From contig WHUX01000101.1 in the NCBI GenBank assembly GCA_015179025.1, forward strand, positions 124,001 to 188,000: DNA of 64,000 nt, read 5' to 3'. Below the pieces are notes generated by a model. That model ran no database searches. It saw only the letters and a program-made list of their open reading frames with translations, and was not told where the DNA came from. The position numbers and the translations under genes are program-made. Numbering within the stretch: position 1 is the first letter of the stretch; the number at the start of each line of letters is the position of its first letter. The DNA is from Terfezia claveryi (Eukaryota > Ascomycota > Pezizomycetes > Pezizales > Pezizaceae). Below, piece after piece: positions 1 through 10,946 of the stretch.

Positions 1-636
1 CCAACAAGGCACCATTTGGACTCATAACCCTATTACATGTACCAAGTAGGCTATAGATAGACATATCAAGGGATTTTTTTAAGTTAGCACCTGTATTTAC
101 TAAATGTTCAATTTTGTATCTGAATATTTCTATTAAAGATGATTAGGTAGTTTATATTTCATAACTTTGGACAATTGTTGATAGGCAATCAGGATTTAAG
201 ATTCTTATTCCTATTTCAGATAATTTCACTATAGAATAATGTACTACTACTTTTGATACTCATATAGTTCTGATTATGGGATACTCCTTTTATATTATTT
301 TTGATCATGATACCCTTTTTATATCAATGTACTTTCAAAATTGGGCTAGAAATAAAGGAATTAAGTTAGAACCATCTATTGCATATTATCTACATATAGA
401 TGGACAATTGGAAATTATGAACAAAAAAATTTTACAAGTAGCATTAGCCTAAAAAATTAAAGAATTTGATTGGCTACAGAAACTACTAGAGATATAGTTG
501 AAACTTAACTCTTAGTATAATGCTAGTAGACAAAATAGCCTCTATTTTATATAGTTTAGATTTAATATATATCTTAGTATATAGATACTTCCATACCCCA
601 TTAATACATATATACTAGCAAATGAATATTATAAGG
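1..636 (+). pseudogene. A0 integrase core, decayed (family A chromovirus)
   Basis: Degenerate integrase of an older family A Ty3/gypsy element. It matches the A1 stretch near 8100-8730 base for base over long runs, including the region of the second catalytic Asp and the Asp-Gly-Gln segment before the catalytic Glu. It is full of in-frame stops made by C-to-T and G-to-A changes. It is cut at 636 by insertion of A1, and the reading resumes at 10204. The 5' part of A0 lies outside the window. No product is expected. Confidence 0.8.
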
Positions 637-869
637 TGTAAGGAAGAACGTTATTTCATTGCTTATATAATTGATTATATACTTTTTGTATTTTCTATAT
701 TACTACTATATTATGTAACTAAGCCTCTCGGTTGAAGGACTAGCCTTCCACCACCTCCTATTGCTTTATAAGTGTCTATAGCACACGGAATTTGCTATAG
801 GAAGTTCCATGGCACTTGCCATATAAGGACACCTTCATTATGGCCACGTAACCTCTGTTTAAAGGCGTG

Positions 870-958
870 TGACTCATTACTATGGCCACATGACCATCGT
901 TTATGGCGTGTGACTCATTACTATGGCCACATGACCATCCTTTATGGCGTGTGACTCA
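870..958 (+). promoter_or_regulatory. Three TGACTCA boxes at 41-bp spacing in the A1 5' LTR
   Basis: TGACTCA occurs at 870-876, 911-917 and 952-958 inside a tandem 41-bp unit. The 3' LTR has it at 9711-9717, 9752-9758 and 9793-9799 with the same spacing. TGACTCA is the classical site of Gcn4/CPC1/AP-1 type bZIP factors. That these are working enhancer sites is inference. Confidence 0.6.
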
Positions 959-1055
959 TTACTATGACCACATAACCCCTTTTGTATAGCACACCACCTT
1001 TTAGTGTGCCACCCTTTATTGTATTTATTTCCTTAGTCATCAGATCTCAGAGGAG

Positions 1056-1089
1056 TATAAATAGGCCGCTGGATTCCCTCTGGAATCCA
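1056..1089 (+). promoter_or_regulatory. TATA box and adjoining hairpin, A1 5' LTR
   Basis: TATAAATA at 1056-1063 is followed by TGGATTCC and GGAATCCA arms (1070-1077 and 1082-1089) around a CTCT loop. The likely transcription start lies in or just after the hairpin. The same layout recurs in the other A LTRs. Confidence 0.55.
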
Positions 1090-1775
1090 TACAGAGACAA
1101 AGAAAGCAAGCAAGCATACAGCAGCAAGCAAGCCTATATTCTAATCAGATCAAGATTATATAGCTTAGATAGCACAAATCATATAAGATAGGTTACACCA
1201 GTTAATTACTGTTCCTTCCGGGAACGTCCCACATAGTAATATCTCTACCCTTCTGAGGTCGTACTTCAGTAGAACTGAAATACACAAATGTCTATGCTCA
1301 CGGATATAGATTGTATAAACAGTACCAAATGAATACTATCTAGTACCATTCATTACATTTTTTTTAACTCACTTACCTAATCTTTACTCTTAAATCCAAG
1401 GCCTGATCAACTTTCAGATACCTTTATTACACTCACGCAAGTGTATAAAATTTGACACACAAGTGCATATATAAAATCGATATCGTTATTCAACTAGCTA
1501 GCTAAAAAGATCCAACAAATGATACATCAGACTCTTAACTGCAGTAAATCAACAAAAGACTTAGAAGCAAGCTAAGCAGAGCTCTAACAGGCAGTGGTAT
1601 CCTCTATTAAACAATCCTACCCTCGTTTACAACACTTTTCCTAATAAGATCGACAACTCATCTTGCACTCCTGGCAACCGCCATTACATCTGTACCTGTA
1701 AATCCAGTACACCATTGAAAAACTGGTCCCCCAAGTCCTAGGAATAATTGGTCTAAATAACCAAGCGTCACAATC

Positions 1776-2186
1776 CTAAGGCTCAAATCTCGCTGCCTCC
1801 ACTACAGCCATTTCCTCTAGAAAAGAATTACCTCTATTAGAACCTTCCTTAGGCCCAGACATTTCTATCAATACCTCTGTGTCCCCAACGTCTACCTCAA
1901 GACACCAATCAGAAAAAGTGACACTCTTGCCGGAAGAACTAGAACTAGATTCTAAACTAGTAGACGAAGAAAAACCAGGACCATAAGAAATATCAGGATC
2001 CTGACATCCAGCCTCACCAGCTGCGTGAGCCACCAAGCCAATAGAACTGTCAGTCGAACAGAGATCATAAGGATTATCAGCTACTATACCATCAGCACAG
2101 TAAGGTGTTAAAGAAAAAAAGTAACTCGACAATCGTATCACATAACCAGCTGCATTTGGTTGCGGACAGATGACAAAATTAGACAT
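1776..2186 (-). CDS. Antisense ORF in the family A 5' leader, unknown protein
   Basis: 136-codon ORF on the strand opposite to gag, in the leader between LTR and gag. Its ATG complement (2184-2186) is one base from the in-frame ATG of gag at 2188. The predicted protein has an N-terminal aromatic and Cys-containing part, a Ser-rich middle and an acidic Glu/Val-rich end. I see no signal peptide, membrane segment or known motif. The A2 leader (about 36970-37387) keeps the same sequence but with several single-base indels that break the frame. It could be an antisense gene of the element or a chance ORF in a leader. I do not recognise the family. Confidence 0.3.
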   Translation of the reverse strand: MSNFVICPQPNAAGYVIRLSSYFFSLTPYCADGIVADNPYDLCSTDSSIGLVAHAAGEAGCQDPDISYGPGFSSSTSLESSSSSSGKSVTFSDWCLEVDVGDTEVLIEMSGPKEGSNRGNSFLEEMAVVEAARFEP

Positions 2187-2187
2187 A

Positions 2188-4260
2188 ATGGCGTCTGAAC
2201 TTAGTAAGAAGACTAAGACGTCGAGACGGTTAACTATGTTACCTAAAGATATTACGAAATTAGTAGAAGAAACTCCCAGAAAGACTACATCAGGAAAGAA
2301 AATAGTTTGTCTCCAGTGTCTCTAGAGACAGTATTACTACTGGAGACAAGGTATGTCTCCACGATTGGCAGAATGTCTCCCAGTGTCTCTAGGAGACACT
2401 GGAAGACACTAGGAGACACATGGGAGACACTTAGGAGACACCTAGGAGACATAAAAGACACAAAAGACATTAGAGACAACCCTGTCTCCTGTAGACACCA
2501 CCTGGCGTCCTGATACCACTTTTTTCTTGCTGAAGTAGATTTGTAGTTCCTAATACGGAAGGGGAAATAAATCTGCTCATAGATATATTAATAGGAAAAT
2601 CAGGTGGAGCAGGAACCAAACTATATTTTAGTATGGCTTTGCCTATCACACCAGAAGAATTTTATAACAGACATCTACTAACAATTGAGGAGATTTTGAA
2701 ATATACTCGCTCAATGGGACATGCCCAATAGTATTATCCTAAAAATACTCGACTCTTAATGGAAGCTATAGTAAAACACTATTTATGGCTAACACCTTAC
2801 CCATTCAAAAAAAAAGACTTAAATATGAATGCATTTTTAAGTAAGGAATCAAAGAAACCTGTCGTTCTACTTTTAAAGAAACCGAATTAGGTAATAAATA
2901 ACTGGGAAGATATTATGGCATTCATGATGAGCGGCACTTATCTAGAAGAATCAGCACATACCTCGGAGGATTTTTTCAATCCTATTAAAGAACTTCTAGC
3001 AGCGTTCCTGAGAACACCTAAAGATCAATCAAAAGGTAAAGGTCAAGTACCTAAGATACCAGAAAGGAGGACTGGGTCAGCAAAAGAACCAGACGACAAA
3101 GACCAACCACCAGAAGATATAGAATTACTAGAAGACGATGATGATCTAGACACAGGACTAGACTAACTGAAGCAGAAAATGGAAGGAGGAGGAGGAGACC
3201 CCGATGATAGTGGAGATGATAGCTCGGACTCTAATAAGGCATCGTCTGTTGCAAGTCAAACTCTTAAAAGAAAACCCAAACGAGGAAAATTAGTTGAACA
3301 ACAACAATAGGAATTGATAACAGGAATAGTTACAATGGGTAACCATAAAGCAACAAATGCTTTAAAAGGAATAAAGATTGATCTACTAGAAAAAATAAGA
3401 GGAGAAGACAAAAAATAGTAAGTCTCACAATATTTTGACTCTTGGGCTACAGCAATGCAACATTGGTTTGTTAATAAAGGAATAGATTTGGAAGATCCTT
3501 CAGCTTTGGAAATTGTTAGATTCAGAATAGAAGGAAATACGCTCACTACTTATAATCAATTCCTAAGAGAAAAAGGAAAGAATGCAACATTCTTTAAATT
3601 CATACTAGCGCTAAGGGATTTTCTGATACCCTCCACTAGTAAGGACATTTTGTGGAAACGATGGGAGACTGCCACACTATACAAGGATGGATCTCACATG
3701 AGAATTAAAAAGTTCACCAACTGGCTTACTGAAATGCAAATCAAATTGATTAACAAGGATGGTAAACAATCAATATCGCAGCAAGTAAAAAGAAGAAAGT
3801 TTCTTAATCACTTGCCGCCATATATGTCAGTTACATTAATTCCTTTAATCAAAGAAGAATGGTCATATGATCAGCTCATGCATTAAGTAGAGTCATATGA
3901 AGCTTCAAAAAAAGATATTACCCTGCCACCCACACCAAATACATCTCAACGATAACACCCTTAGAATGAAAATCAAAGTTACAGTCTATACAGAGACTAG
4001 AATCAATGGCAAAAAACAGGATTTAATTGTAGCAGCAATCCCAACACCAAATGCAACACAGAAAAACGGAAGGACTCAGATTGGGACACCATTATATAGA
4101 AATTAGATTAGAAGACAAAGATGCAATTAATTAGAGACAAGAAATGTCTATGGTGTTGGAACCCTAGACACTCTTACAAGGACTGTACAAAACGAAAAAA
4201 TAAGGTACCCATGCGTACAGCCGCATAAGATTTAGCTATACCAATAGCCACCAAGGATAA
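2188..4260 (+). pseudogene. gag: A1 gag (structural polyprotein), decayed
   Basis: Start at ATG 2188 (an in-frame upstream ATG at 2170 is possible). The N-terminal part has basic and Lys/Arg-rich stretches, then is split by the 248-bp element at 2288. It continues with a conserved segment (2600-2900), a charged acidic stretch (2915-3166), a capsid-like helical region (3420-3890) and a nucleocapsid zinc knuckle of CX2CX4HX4C form near 4144-4190. Several in-frame TAG and TAA codons interrupt it, mostly former Gln or Trp codons. Gag packages element RNA in cytoplasmic particles. The assignment rests on position, the knuckle and the order before protease and RT. Confidence 0.75.
2288..2535 (+). 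mobile_element. 248-bp inverted-repeat element, copy 1
   Basis: Starts CATCAGGAAAG and ends TTCTTGCTGAAG. It is flanked by TA on both sides (2286-2287 and 2536-2537). The empty site is seen in the homologous A2 gag near 37485. The interior is packed with GGAGACA and TGTCTCC words in both orientations. It contains no coding capacity for a transposase, so it is non-autonomous. It interrupts A1 gag. Confidence 0.9.
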
Positions 4261-4291
4261 AAACAATGAGGAAAAAATCAAGGAATGACCC

Positions 4292-4680
4292 TTGTCAAGA
4301 CAGGTACCAGATTTTAGCAAGGTATTCATTAAAGCTAATGAACACCCTATACTAGCTTTAATTGATCTCCAAACAAAGGGAGGAGACTTAATTAATTCTC
4401 AATTTGTATACTTATACAAAATACCGACTAGAAGTATTGAGAAGAAATCATTGAGTACTGCAATTAAAGGCTTAAAAGGAACAATAGACAAAGCTTGTAC
4501 TATCAAACTAGATTGGATAGGTTACGTAGAAGAACGAACATTCTATGTAGCTCATTTGACTGGATAGGATATGAAATTAGGAGAACCTGCTCTCAGCAAA
4601 GTGCGAGCAATAATTCCTGCCCACTAAGAACTAGTCACTATCTAACCAGAAAATATTTCTCGATTTCAGCTAAGTGTATG
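4292..4680 (+). pseudogene. A1 protease region, decayed
   Basis: Retroviral-type aspartic protease segment between the nucleocapsid knuckle and RT. The active-site stretch reads Ala-Leu-Ile-Asp followed by a Gln-Thr-Lys-Gly-Gly run rather than the usual Asp-Ser/Thr-Gly. A later Leu-Gly-Glu-Pro segment matches the second half of the fold. An in-frame TAG sits where the A2 copy has TGG. The protease would cut Gag and Pol into mature proteins. The 248-bp copy 2 is inserted right after it. Confidence 0.6.
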
Positions 4681-4685
4681 GAAAG

Positions 4686-4933
4686 CATCAGGAAAGAAAA
4701 TAGTTTGTCTCCAGTGTCTCTAGAGACAGTATTGCCACTGGAGACAAGGTGTGTCTCCATGATTAGCAGAATGTCTCCCAGTGTCTCCTGGAGACACTAG
4801 GAGACACTGGAAGACACATGGGAGACACTCAGGAGACACCTAGGAGACATAAAAGACACAAAAGACACCAGAGACAACCCTGTCTCCTGGAGACACCACC
4901 TGGCATCCCGATGCCACTTTTTTCTTGCTGATG
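4686..4933 (+). mobile_element. 248-bp inverted-repeat element, copy 2
   Basis: Starts CATCAGGAAAG and ends TTCTTGCTGATG, flanked by AG on both sides (4684-4685 and 4934-4935). The empty site is present in A2 near 39590, which confirms the boundaries. Same orientation as copy 1. Confidence 0.92.
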
Positions 4934-4958
4934 AGGATCTAGAACTATAGCGAATGCT

Positions 4959-6480
4959 ATGAGATCAGTGTATACACAGGTTAGCTATGAATCAGTTACA
5001 GATTGTAGTGAAACAGATAATTGGGAAAATATTAGTGACACAGAAGAAACCGATTTAGAAAGAGAACTCATGACAGCTGTTTCTATAGTACAGAAACAAT
5101 TCAACCCTATAACGGAGTTTCTCTTATTATTTCCCAAGACAATTCTATAGGAATTACCGCCACTAAGAAAAATTAATTACTCTATTAAACCAAAAGTAAG
5201 AGCTACTTGGATACCAAAATGGCGACCCTTAAGACATCGATTTAGACAACAAATCCATGACAAATTAGTCAAAGAAGAAGCATCAGGTCACATATATAAA
5301 GTAGAAAATGACACAAATGCTGTAGTCATGTTCACTATCCCTAAACGAGATAAACAGGAAGAAGCCAGACACATCAATGACTATCGAGACCGCAATTTAG
5401 CTATCGAACCGGATCATACTTCATTGCCAGATATCAATGAAGCAATTGAACTAGTAGCAGAGAATCCAATTTGGACTAAGCTTGACTTAGCCAATAGATT
5501 TTTTAATATCAGGAACAATAAAGAATCTGAACAACACAGTACCTTTTTATGTTATATGGGATATTTCAGAAGTAGAGTTATGCAACAAGGGGATCATAAT
5601 GCACCAGCTACTATAGTTCACATTATGCATGAAATTTTTAAGAACATTGTCTATAAAAATTTAATTATCTACATTTATGATATTATTATATTCTCCAAAA
5701 TATATGAAGAACATATAGAATTATTGAAGAAAGTACTTCATCATCTACAGGATGAGAAATTCTATCTCAAAGAAAGTAAATACTAGTTCTTTACTTTAAG
5801 ATTAGAAATCTTAGGACACGTTTTGACATCGGATGGATTCCATGTAGACCCAAAGAATAGGACTACTATATTAACATTTCCAACTCCTACAAAAAAAAAG
5901 AATCTTAGGTGATTCCTCGGAATTGTTAATTATCTCAGCAAATTTATTCTTGACTTGGCATCGTATGCAAGCACCTTGTCAAAACTGCAAGGAGAAATAA
6001 AGAAATGGGAATGGACAGATACTTATAATGCAGTGTTTGAAAAACTTAAGGAACTTGTGAATTCCCCACATGTTTTAAAACCCTGGAATAATAAATCTAC
6101 TGAACCCAAATATTTAGCTTGTGATGCTAGTGATGTAGAACTAGGATTGTGGATAGGTCAAGAACTATTGACACACATCAGACCATCATACTTCTACTCC
6201 AGAAAATTTAATCCAGCATAACTTAATTATCCTACCTTTCAAAAAGAATTATTAGCGATTATTGACTCATTGAAATTTTTTAAAGCACAATTAAGAGGTC
6301 ACAAGTTCACTATTTTTACAGACCACAAACCGTTAGTAACCTTTTATACTCAAATACTTGCAAGTCAAAAATTGAGGCGATAGCAAGATTACCAAATGGA
6401 ATTTGATACAGATATACAGTATACTGCAGGAAAGGAAAATTTGATAGCAGATACTCTATCAAGAAAGCATAAATACTTGA
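4959..6480 (+). pseudogene. pol: A1 reverse transcriptase and RNase H, decayed
   Basis: RT copies element RNA to DNA; RNase H removes the RNA strand. The first catalytic Asp is kept (Thr-Lys-Leu-Asp, near 5480). The YxDD box reads Tyr-Ile-Tyr-Asp-Ile near 5675, so one catalytic Asp is changed. The connection domain and RNase H follow, with the Cys-Asp-Ala-Ser-Asp start (near 6120), the Lys-Glu-Leu-Leu segment (6240) and Thr-Asp-His-Lys (6320). Stops occur at several places, including TGG to TAG changes. It is continuous with the linker downstream. Confidence 0.85.
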
Positions 6481-7734
6481 ACACTCCCACTACTGAGGAC
6501 AATTATATCTCCAATAGCATCGATCCTCCTAACCATACCTACAACTGCAATATCTCTAACAATGCTCTAAAAACTTTCTACTTACTAGAAACCTCTACTT
6601 AGAACAATATGGTTTCTCGTGGAGCTATCAATTTCAAGCATATTGACTGTGACTTCAATAAATGTTGTGAAAGAGCCAAAGAACTTGGACACCATATCTT
6701 CTGTCTATACTTCGAAGGTATTCCAGATAAAGAAAGCGAATATGATTTGATGAAGGAAAAAAAGTCCTCAGACGATGAGACTCTATCTACCATACTAGAA
6801 GAAGTTTTCAGTGGGTATGATCGTGTACCCAATATAAATAAGAACAAAGCTTTAATAGTTCTTGGACTAAGATATAGGCCTCCCTCTTTTGAAAACACTC
6901 AACAAAATACCCTTGCTCCCGAAGAAGTGAAGGAAATTGCTATCAACCTGGCTCATAGTAATTGGCAACAACATAAAAGGATGTACTGGTCCTTTTGCCG
7001 AGATTTTTACTGTCCAACTTATGGCAGCTCCCACACCATGAACAACCGCATATTCACTGTCGAAATATGTGCAATCTGCAACTACCATGGATATGGCAGT
7101 TTGAACTGTAACCTGTCAGCCTAAGTTTTTAAGAAGGAGAAGGAATTCCTTATGACTCGTATTGCGCATCTCGTATCTGCAAATGAGTCTCAAAAGGAAC
7201 TAGCACCAGTACAACAAATACCAGCTTATCCACCTCCACAAGCTCTTAGCCATGAAAAAGCTATCCAAGAAATCAGAGAATGGGCAAAAATATGGATTAC
7301 CAATAAACCAATATACTACCCTCTCTAACCCAGCATTTAGTTCAGTAACCCCACCAAATAAATGAGTACCCAATAATTGGAAGAGGAGATCATGAATACT
7401 CCTGTTGCCCCTCAACAACCATAGATTGTACCTCAACAACCAGCTGCAACTGCTAGTAGCAGCAACGCAATTCCTATCAATACCGCTGCCATCAACACTC
7501 ATTCTAAAAAGCGAGTAGCTATTGACAAAGATTCAGCACCCTCTTTTATCCAATATACCAAAACCTCAAGACAGCGTTGTGGTTTCTGTAAGTTTTCATA
7601 ACATAATACTTCCATATGCAAAGAGAAGAAACCCACCATCAATAACTTCAACTTAAGGATTGAACTGACCTTCAACAAGTTCATTGAAGAGAAACATATT
7701 AGTGACGGATAGGAAGACAACAAGGACGACTTCA
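6481..7734 (+). pseudogene. A1 RNase H-integrase linker with zinc-knuckle motifs
   Basis: About 400 residues between RNase H and integrase, much longer than the short spacer usual in Ty3/gypsy Pol. Conserved in A1, A2 and A3. It has a Cys/His cluster near 6990, then a CX2CX4(H)X4C motif at 7068-7109 whose His is Tyr in A1, then a Pro/Gln-rich stretch and a second CX2CX4HX4C motif at about 7575-7620. Role unknown. The knuckles suggest RNA or DNA binding. It could be a duplicated nucleocapsid module or a captured host domain. Several stops are present. Confidence 0.6.
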
Positions 7735-9470
7735 TCACACATTGGCTTGACCAAGGTATAGGTATGAAAGCTACTTATCAATCGTGTATGAGAGTATGTC
7801 CTATCTGGAAGAACTACTATGATACCTTTGTGAACCGTAAGGATTATAGAAGAAAAGATGGATTATTATATGTCAAGAAGTGACAAGGACAATAGAGATT
7901 AGTCTTGCCCTCTACCTTTAATATCGAAGGTAAGAACTATCTTGAATTGGTTATTAAAGATGCACATGAAGTAACCGCTCATGGTAGTATTGAAAAAATG
8001 ATGAAATATCTTACTGACTGATATGATTGCTAGTCCTTTGCAGAACCAACTAAGGACTATATAAGAAGTTGTGATACTTGTTAATGAATAAAGTATTCCA
8101 ACAGGGCACCACTTGGACTCATAACTCTTATACATGTACCAAGCAGGCCATAAACTGACATATCGATGGATTTTCTTAAGTTAGCACCTGTAGTTACTAA
8201 GTGTTCAATTTTGTACCTGAATATTCCTGTTGAAGAAGATCATATAGTTTGTATTTCACGACTTTGGATGATTGTCGATAGACAATCAGGATTTAAGTTT
8301 CTTATTCCTGTATTAGATAATTTCACAGCAGAACAATGTACTGCTACGTTTGATACTCATGTAGTCCCAACTATGGGATACCCTTTTTGTATTGTTTTTG
8401 ACTACGACACTCTTTTTATGTCAACGCACTTTCAAGATTGAGCTAGGAATAAAGGAATCAAGTTGAAACTGTCCACCGCATATCATCCACGTACAGATGG
8501 ACAATCGGAAATTGTGAACAAAGAAATTCTACAAGTAGCAAGAGCCTATAAAATTGAAGGATTTGATTGGCTGCAGAAACTACTAGAGATACAGTTGAAA
8601 CTTAACTTTAGGTATAATGTTGCTAGACAGAATAGCCCCTTTTCCACACTATTTGGATTTAATACACATCTTGACATATCAATACTTCCATACTCTATTA
8701 ATGCATATGTAATGGCAAATAAATATCATGAGGTAACGTCTAAAATCCTATATGATACTAAGAAGACTCAAGCATCTCAAGCAAACAAACAACTACCAAA
8801 TACAGCCAAATTTTTAGTCAGACAACAAGTTATGCTTTCCTCAGAAAATATTAACCTATCGAATATCTCACCCAAACTCAAACCAAAATGGCTAGGCCCA
8901 TTTCCCATTATTTCTAGTAATCGGAAACACAATAACTATAGCCTAGACCTATCTAGTCAACCTGACCTCCACCTTATATATAATACTTTTCATATCAGTA
9001 AACTCAAACTATACTATAAAAATGATTCTACCCAGTTCCCTCACAGACAATCTTAGGAACTAGGACCAATTCAAAATGACTATTATGAAGTTGGAAACGT
9101 ATTAGAATTCAGAACAGCTACTCGAACTGGAGAAAGGCAATATAAGGTCAGATGACATGGATACTCTCCTAAACATGATTCTTGAGTAAATGCCAAGGAT
9201 ATCACTACTGAAATTCTTCAGGACTTCTGGATGACCGGAAGTATGGAAAATACATTCAAGAGACGTCGAAGAACTAAAGGAAAACAAAGACCACGAACCA
9301 TTGATAAGACCCGAGCTCTCATCCAATAAGAACGAGATAGAATTATGAGTTAAGGAAACACTAAGGATATTTATGTTAATACTAATGTATTAACAATATA
9401 TCAAATCTTAGGATATATGGAAACCAATATAGCAGAGCGAGAGAAGTAAGGATAGGAAATCCTTCTATGT
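7735..9470 (+). pseudogene. A1 integrase and chromodomain, decayed
   Basis: Integrase inserts the cDNA into the genome. The HHCC zinc-binding N-terminus is at about 7960-8085. In the core, the first Asp lies near 8168, the second Asp in the segment before Thr-Leu-Phe-Met near 8405, and the Glu in Gln-Ser-Glu near 8505. A GPF motif follows near 8900. A chromodomain (about 9080-9230) has the Tyr-Glu-Val start and the Gln-Tyr-Lys-Val core, with its aromatic Trp changed to a stop. Chromodomain integrases steer insertion to heterochromatin, which fits the nested layout. Several stops interrupt the reading frame. Confidence 0.85.
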
Positions 9471-9477
9471 GGGGAAG

Positions 9478-10198
9478 TGTAATGAAGGACGTTGTTTCAT
9501 TGCTTATATAATTGATTATATACTTTTTGTATTTCCTATATTACTACTATATTATATAACTAAGCCTCTCGGTTGAAGAACTAGCCTTCCACCACCTCCT
9601 ATTGCTTTATAAGTATCCATAGCATGCGGAATTTGCCATGGGAAGTTCCATAGCATTTGCCATATAAGGACATCCTCATTATGGCCATGTAACCTCTGTT
9701 TAAAGGTGTGTGACTCATTACTATGGCCACATGACCATCGTTTATAGTGTGTGACTCATTACTATGGCCACATGACCATCGTTTATGACGTGTGACTCAT
9801 TACTATAACCACATGACTCCTTTTATATAGCACACCACCTTTTGGTGTGCCACCCCTTATTATATTTATTTCCTTAGTCATCAGATCTCAGAGGAGTATA
9901 AATAGGCTGCTAGATTCCCTCTGGAATCCACACAGAGACATAGAAAGTAAGCAAGCATACAGCAGTAAGCAAGCCTATATTTTGATCAGATCAAGATCAT
10001 ATAGCTTAGATAGCACAAATTATATAAGATAGAATACACTAGTTAATTACTGTTCCCTCCAGGAACATCTAACATAGTAATCTCCCTACTTTTCTAAGGT
10101 CTTACCTCAGCAGAACCGAAATACACAAATGTCTGTACCCACGGATATAGATTGTATAAATGTTACTGAATGAATACTATCTAGTACCATTCATTACA
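9478..10198 (+). repeat. A1 3' LTR
   Basis: 721 bp, TGTAATG to CATTACA, followed by the TAAGG target duplication. Keeps three TGACTCA boxes at 41-bp spacing. Confidence 0.93.
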
Positions 10199-10203
10199 TA
10201 AGG

Positions 10204-10946
10204 TAATGTTCAAAAACCTATATAATGCCAAGAAGACTCAAGCATCTCAAGTGAGCAAACAACTATCCAATATAGGAAAACTTTCAATCGGACAATAAGT
10301 TATGCTTTTCTCAGAAAATATTAACTTATTGAATATCTTAGTTTAGCTCAAACTAAAATGACTAGGTCCCTTTCCTATTGTTTCTAGTAATTGAAAATGA
10401 AACAACTATAATCTCAACCTATCCAGTCAACTTGACCTCTACCTCATATATAATACATTTCATATTAGCAACCTTAAACCCTATTACAAAAATAATCCTA
10501 CTTAGTTTTCTCATAGACAAACTTAAGAACTGGGACTAATTTAAGTTAATCATTAGGAAGTTGAAAAGGTATTAGAATTCAGAACAGCTCTTCTAACTGG
10601 AAAAAGATAATGTAAGGTTAAATAGCTAGGATACTCTGCTAAACATAATTTCTAGGTAAATATCAAGGATATTACTACTGATATTCTTCAAGACTTCTAG
10701 ATGACTGGAAGTATAGAAAATACATTCAAAAGACAATAAACAACTAGAGGAATTCAGAACCATAAACTAGAGATAAGACTTAAGCTTTTATCTAACAAGA
10801 ATGAGATAGAATTATAAGTTAAAGAAATACTAAGGATATTGATATTAATACTAATATATTAATAATGCATTAAATCTTAGGATATATGGAAACCAATTTA
10901 GCAGAGCGAGAGAAGTAAGGATAGAAAATCCTTTTATGTAGGGAAG
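10204..10946 (+). pseudogene. A0 integrase C-terminus and chromodomain, decayed
   Basis: Continuation of A0 after the A1 insertion. It matches A1 from about 8735 to 9470, with the GPF region near 10360 and a chromodomain near 10550-10710. The density of TAA and TAG codons is higher than in A1, so A0 is the older copy. Confidence 0.8.

Larger units (their letters stand above)
637..1357 (+). repeat. A1 5' LTR
   Basis: 721-bp LTR. Its partner at 9478-10198 has the same length and differs by scattered transitions. The ends form a 7-bp inverted repeat (TGTAATG in the partner, with CATTACA at the other end). It holds tandem TGACTCA boxes, a TATA box and a short hairpin, listed separately. Confidence 0.93.
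637..10198 (+). mobile_element. Full-length family A Ty3/gypsy chromovirus A1
   Basis: Complete LTR retrotransposon: 5' LTR 637-1357, internal region, 3' LTR 9478-10198. Both LTRs are 721 bp and begin TGTAA and end CATTACA. The flanking 5-bp duplication is TAAGG (632-636 and 10199-10203), and A0 integrase sequence resumes straight after it. Domain order is Gag with CCHC, protease, RT, RNase H, long Cys/His linker, integrase, chromodomain. Two 248-bp elements lie inside, so the unit without them is about 9.07 kb. Many stops show it is dead. A purine tract ending GTGGGGAAG precedes the 3' LTR. No tRNA-type TGG primer site follows the 5' LTR; instead there is a T run. Confidence 0.93.

Noticed and set aside
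1358..1380. tRNA primer site after the family A 5' LTR
   Set aside because: The sequence is a T run followed by AACTCACTTACC, without the TGG start typical of tRNA sites, and I find no complement in the LTR. The priming mode of family A is left open.
2285..2513. ORFs on both strands of each 248-bp element (60-115 codons)
   Set aside because: They follow from the stop-free GGAGACA/TGTCTCC repeat and occur on both strands at once. No start context or known domain supports them.
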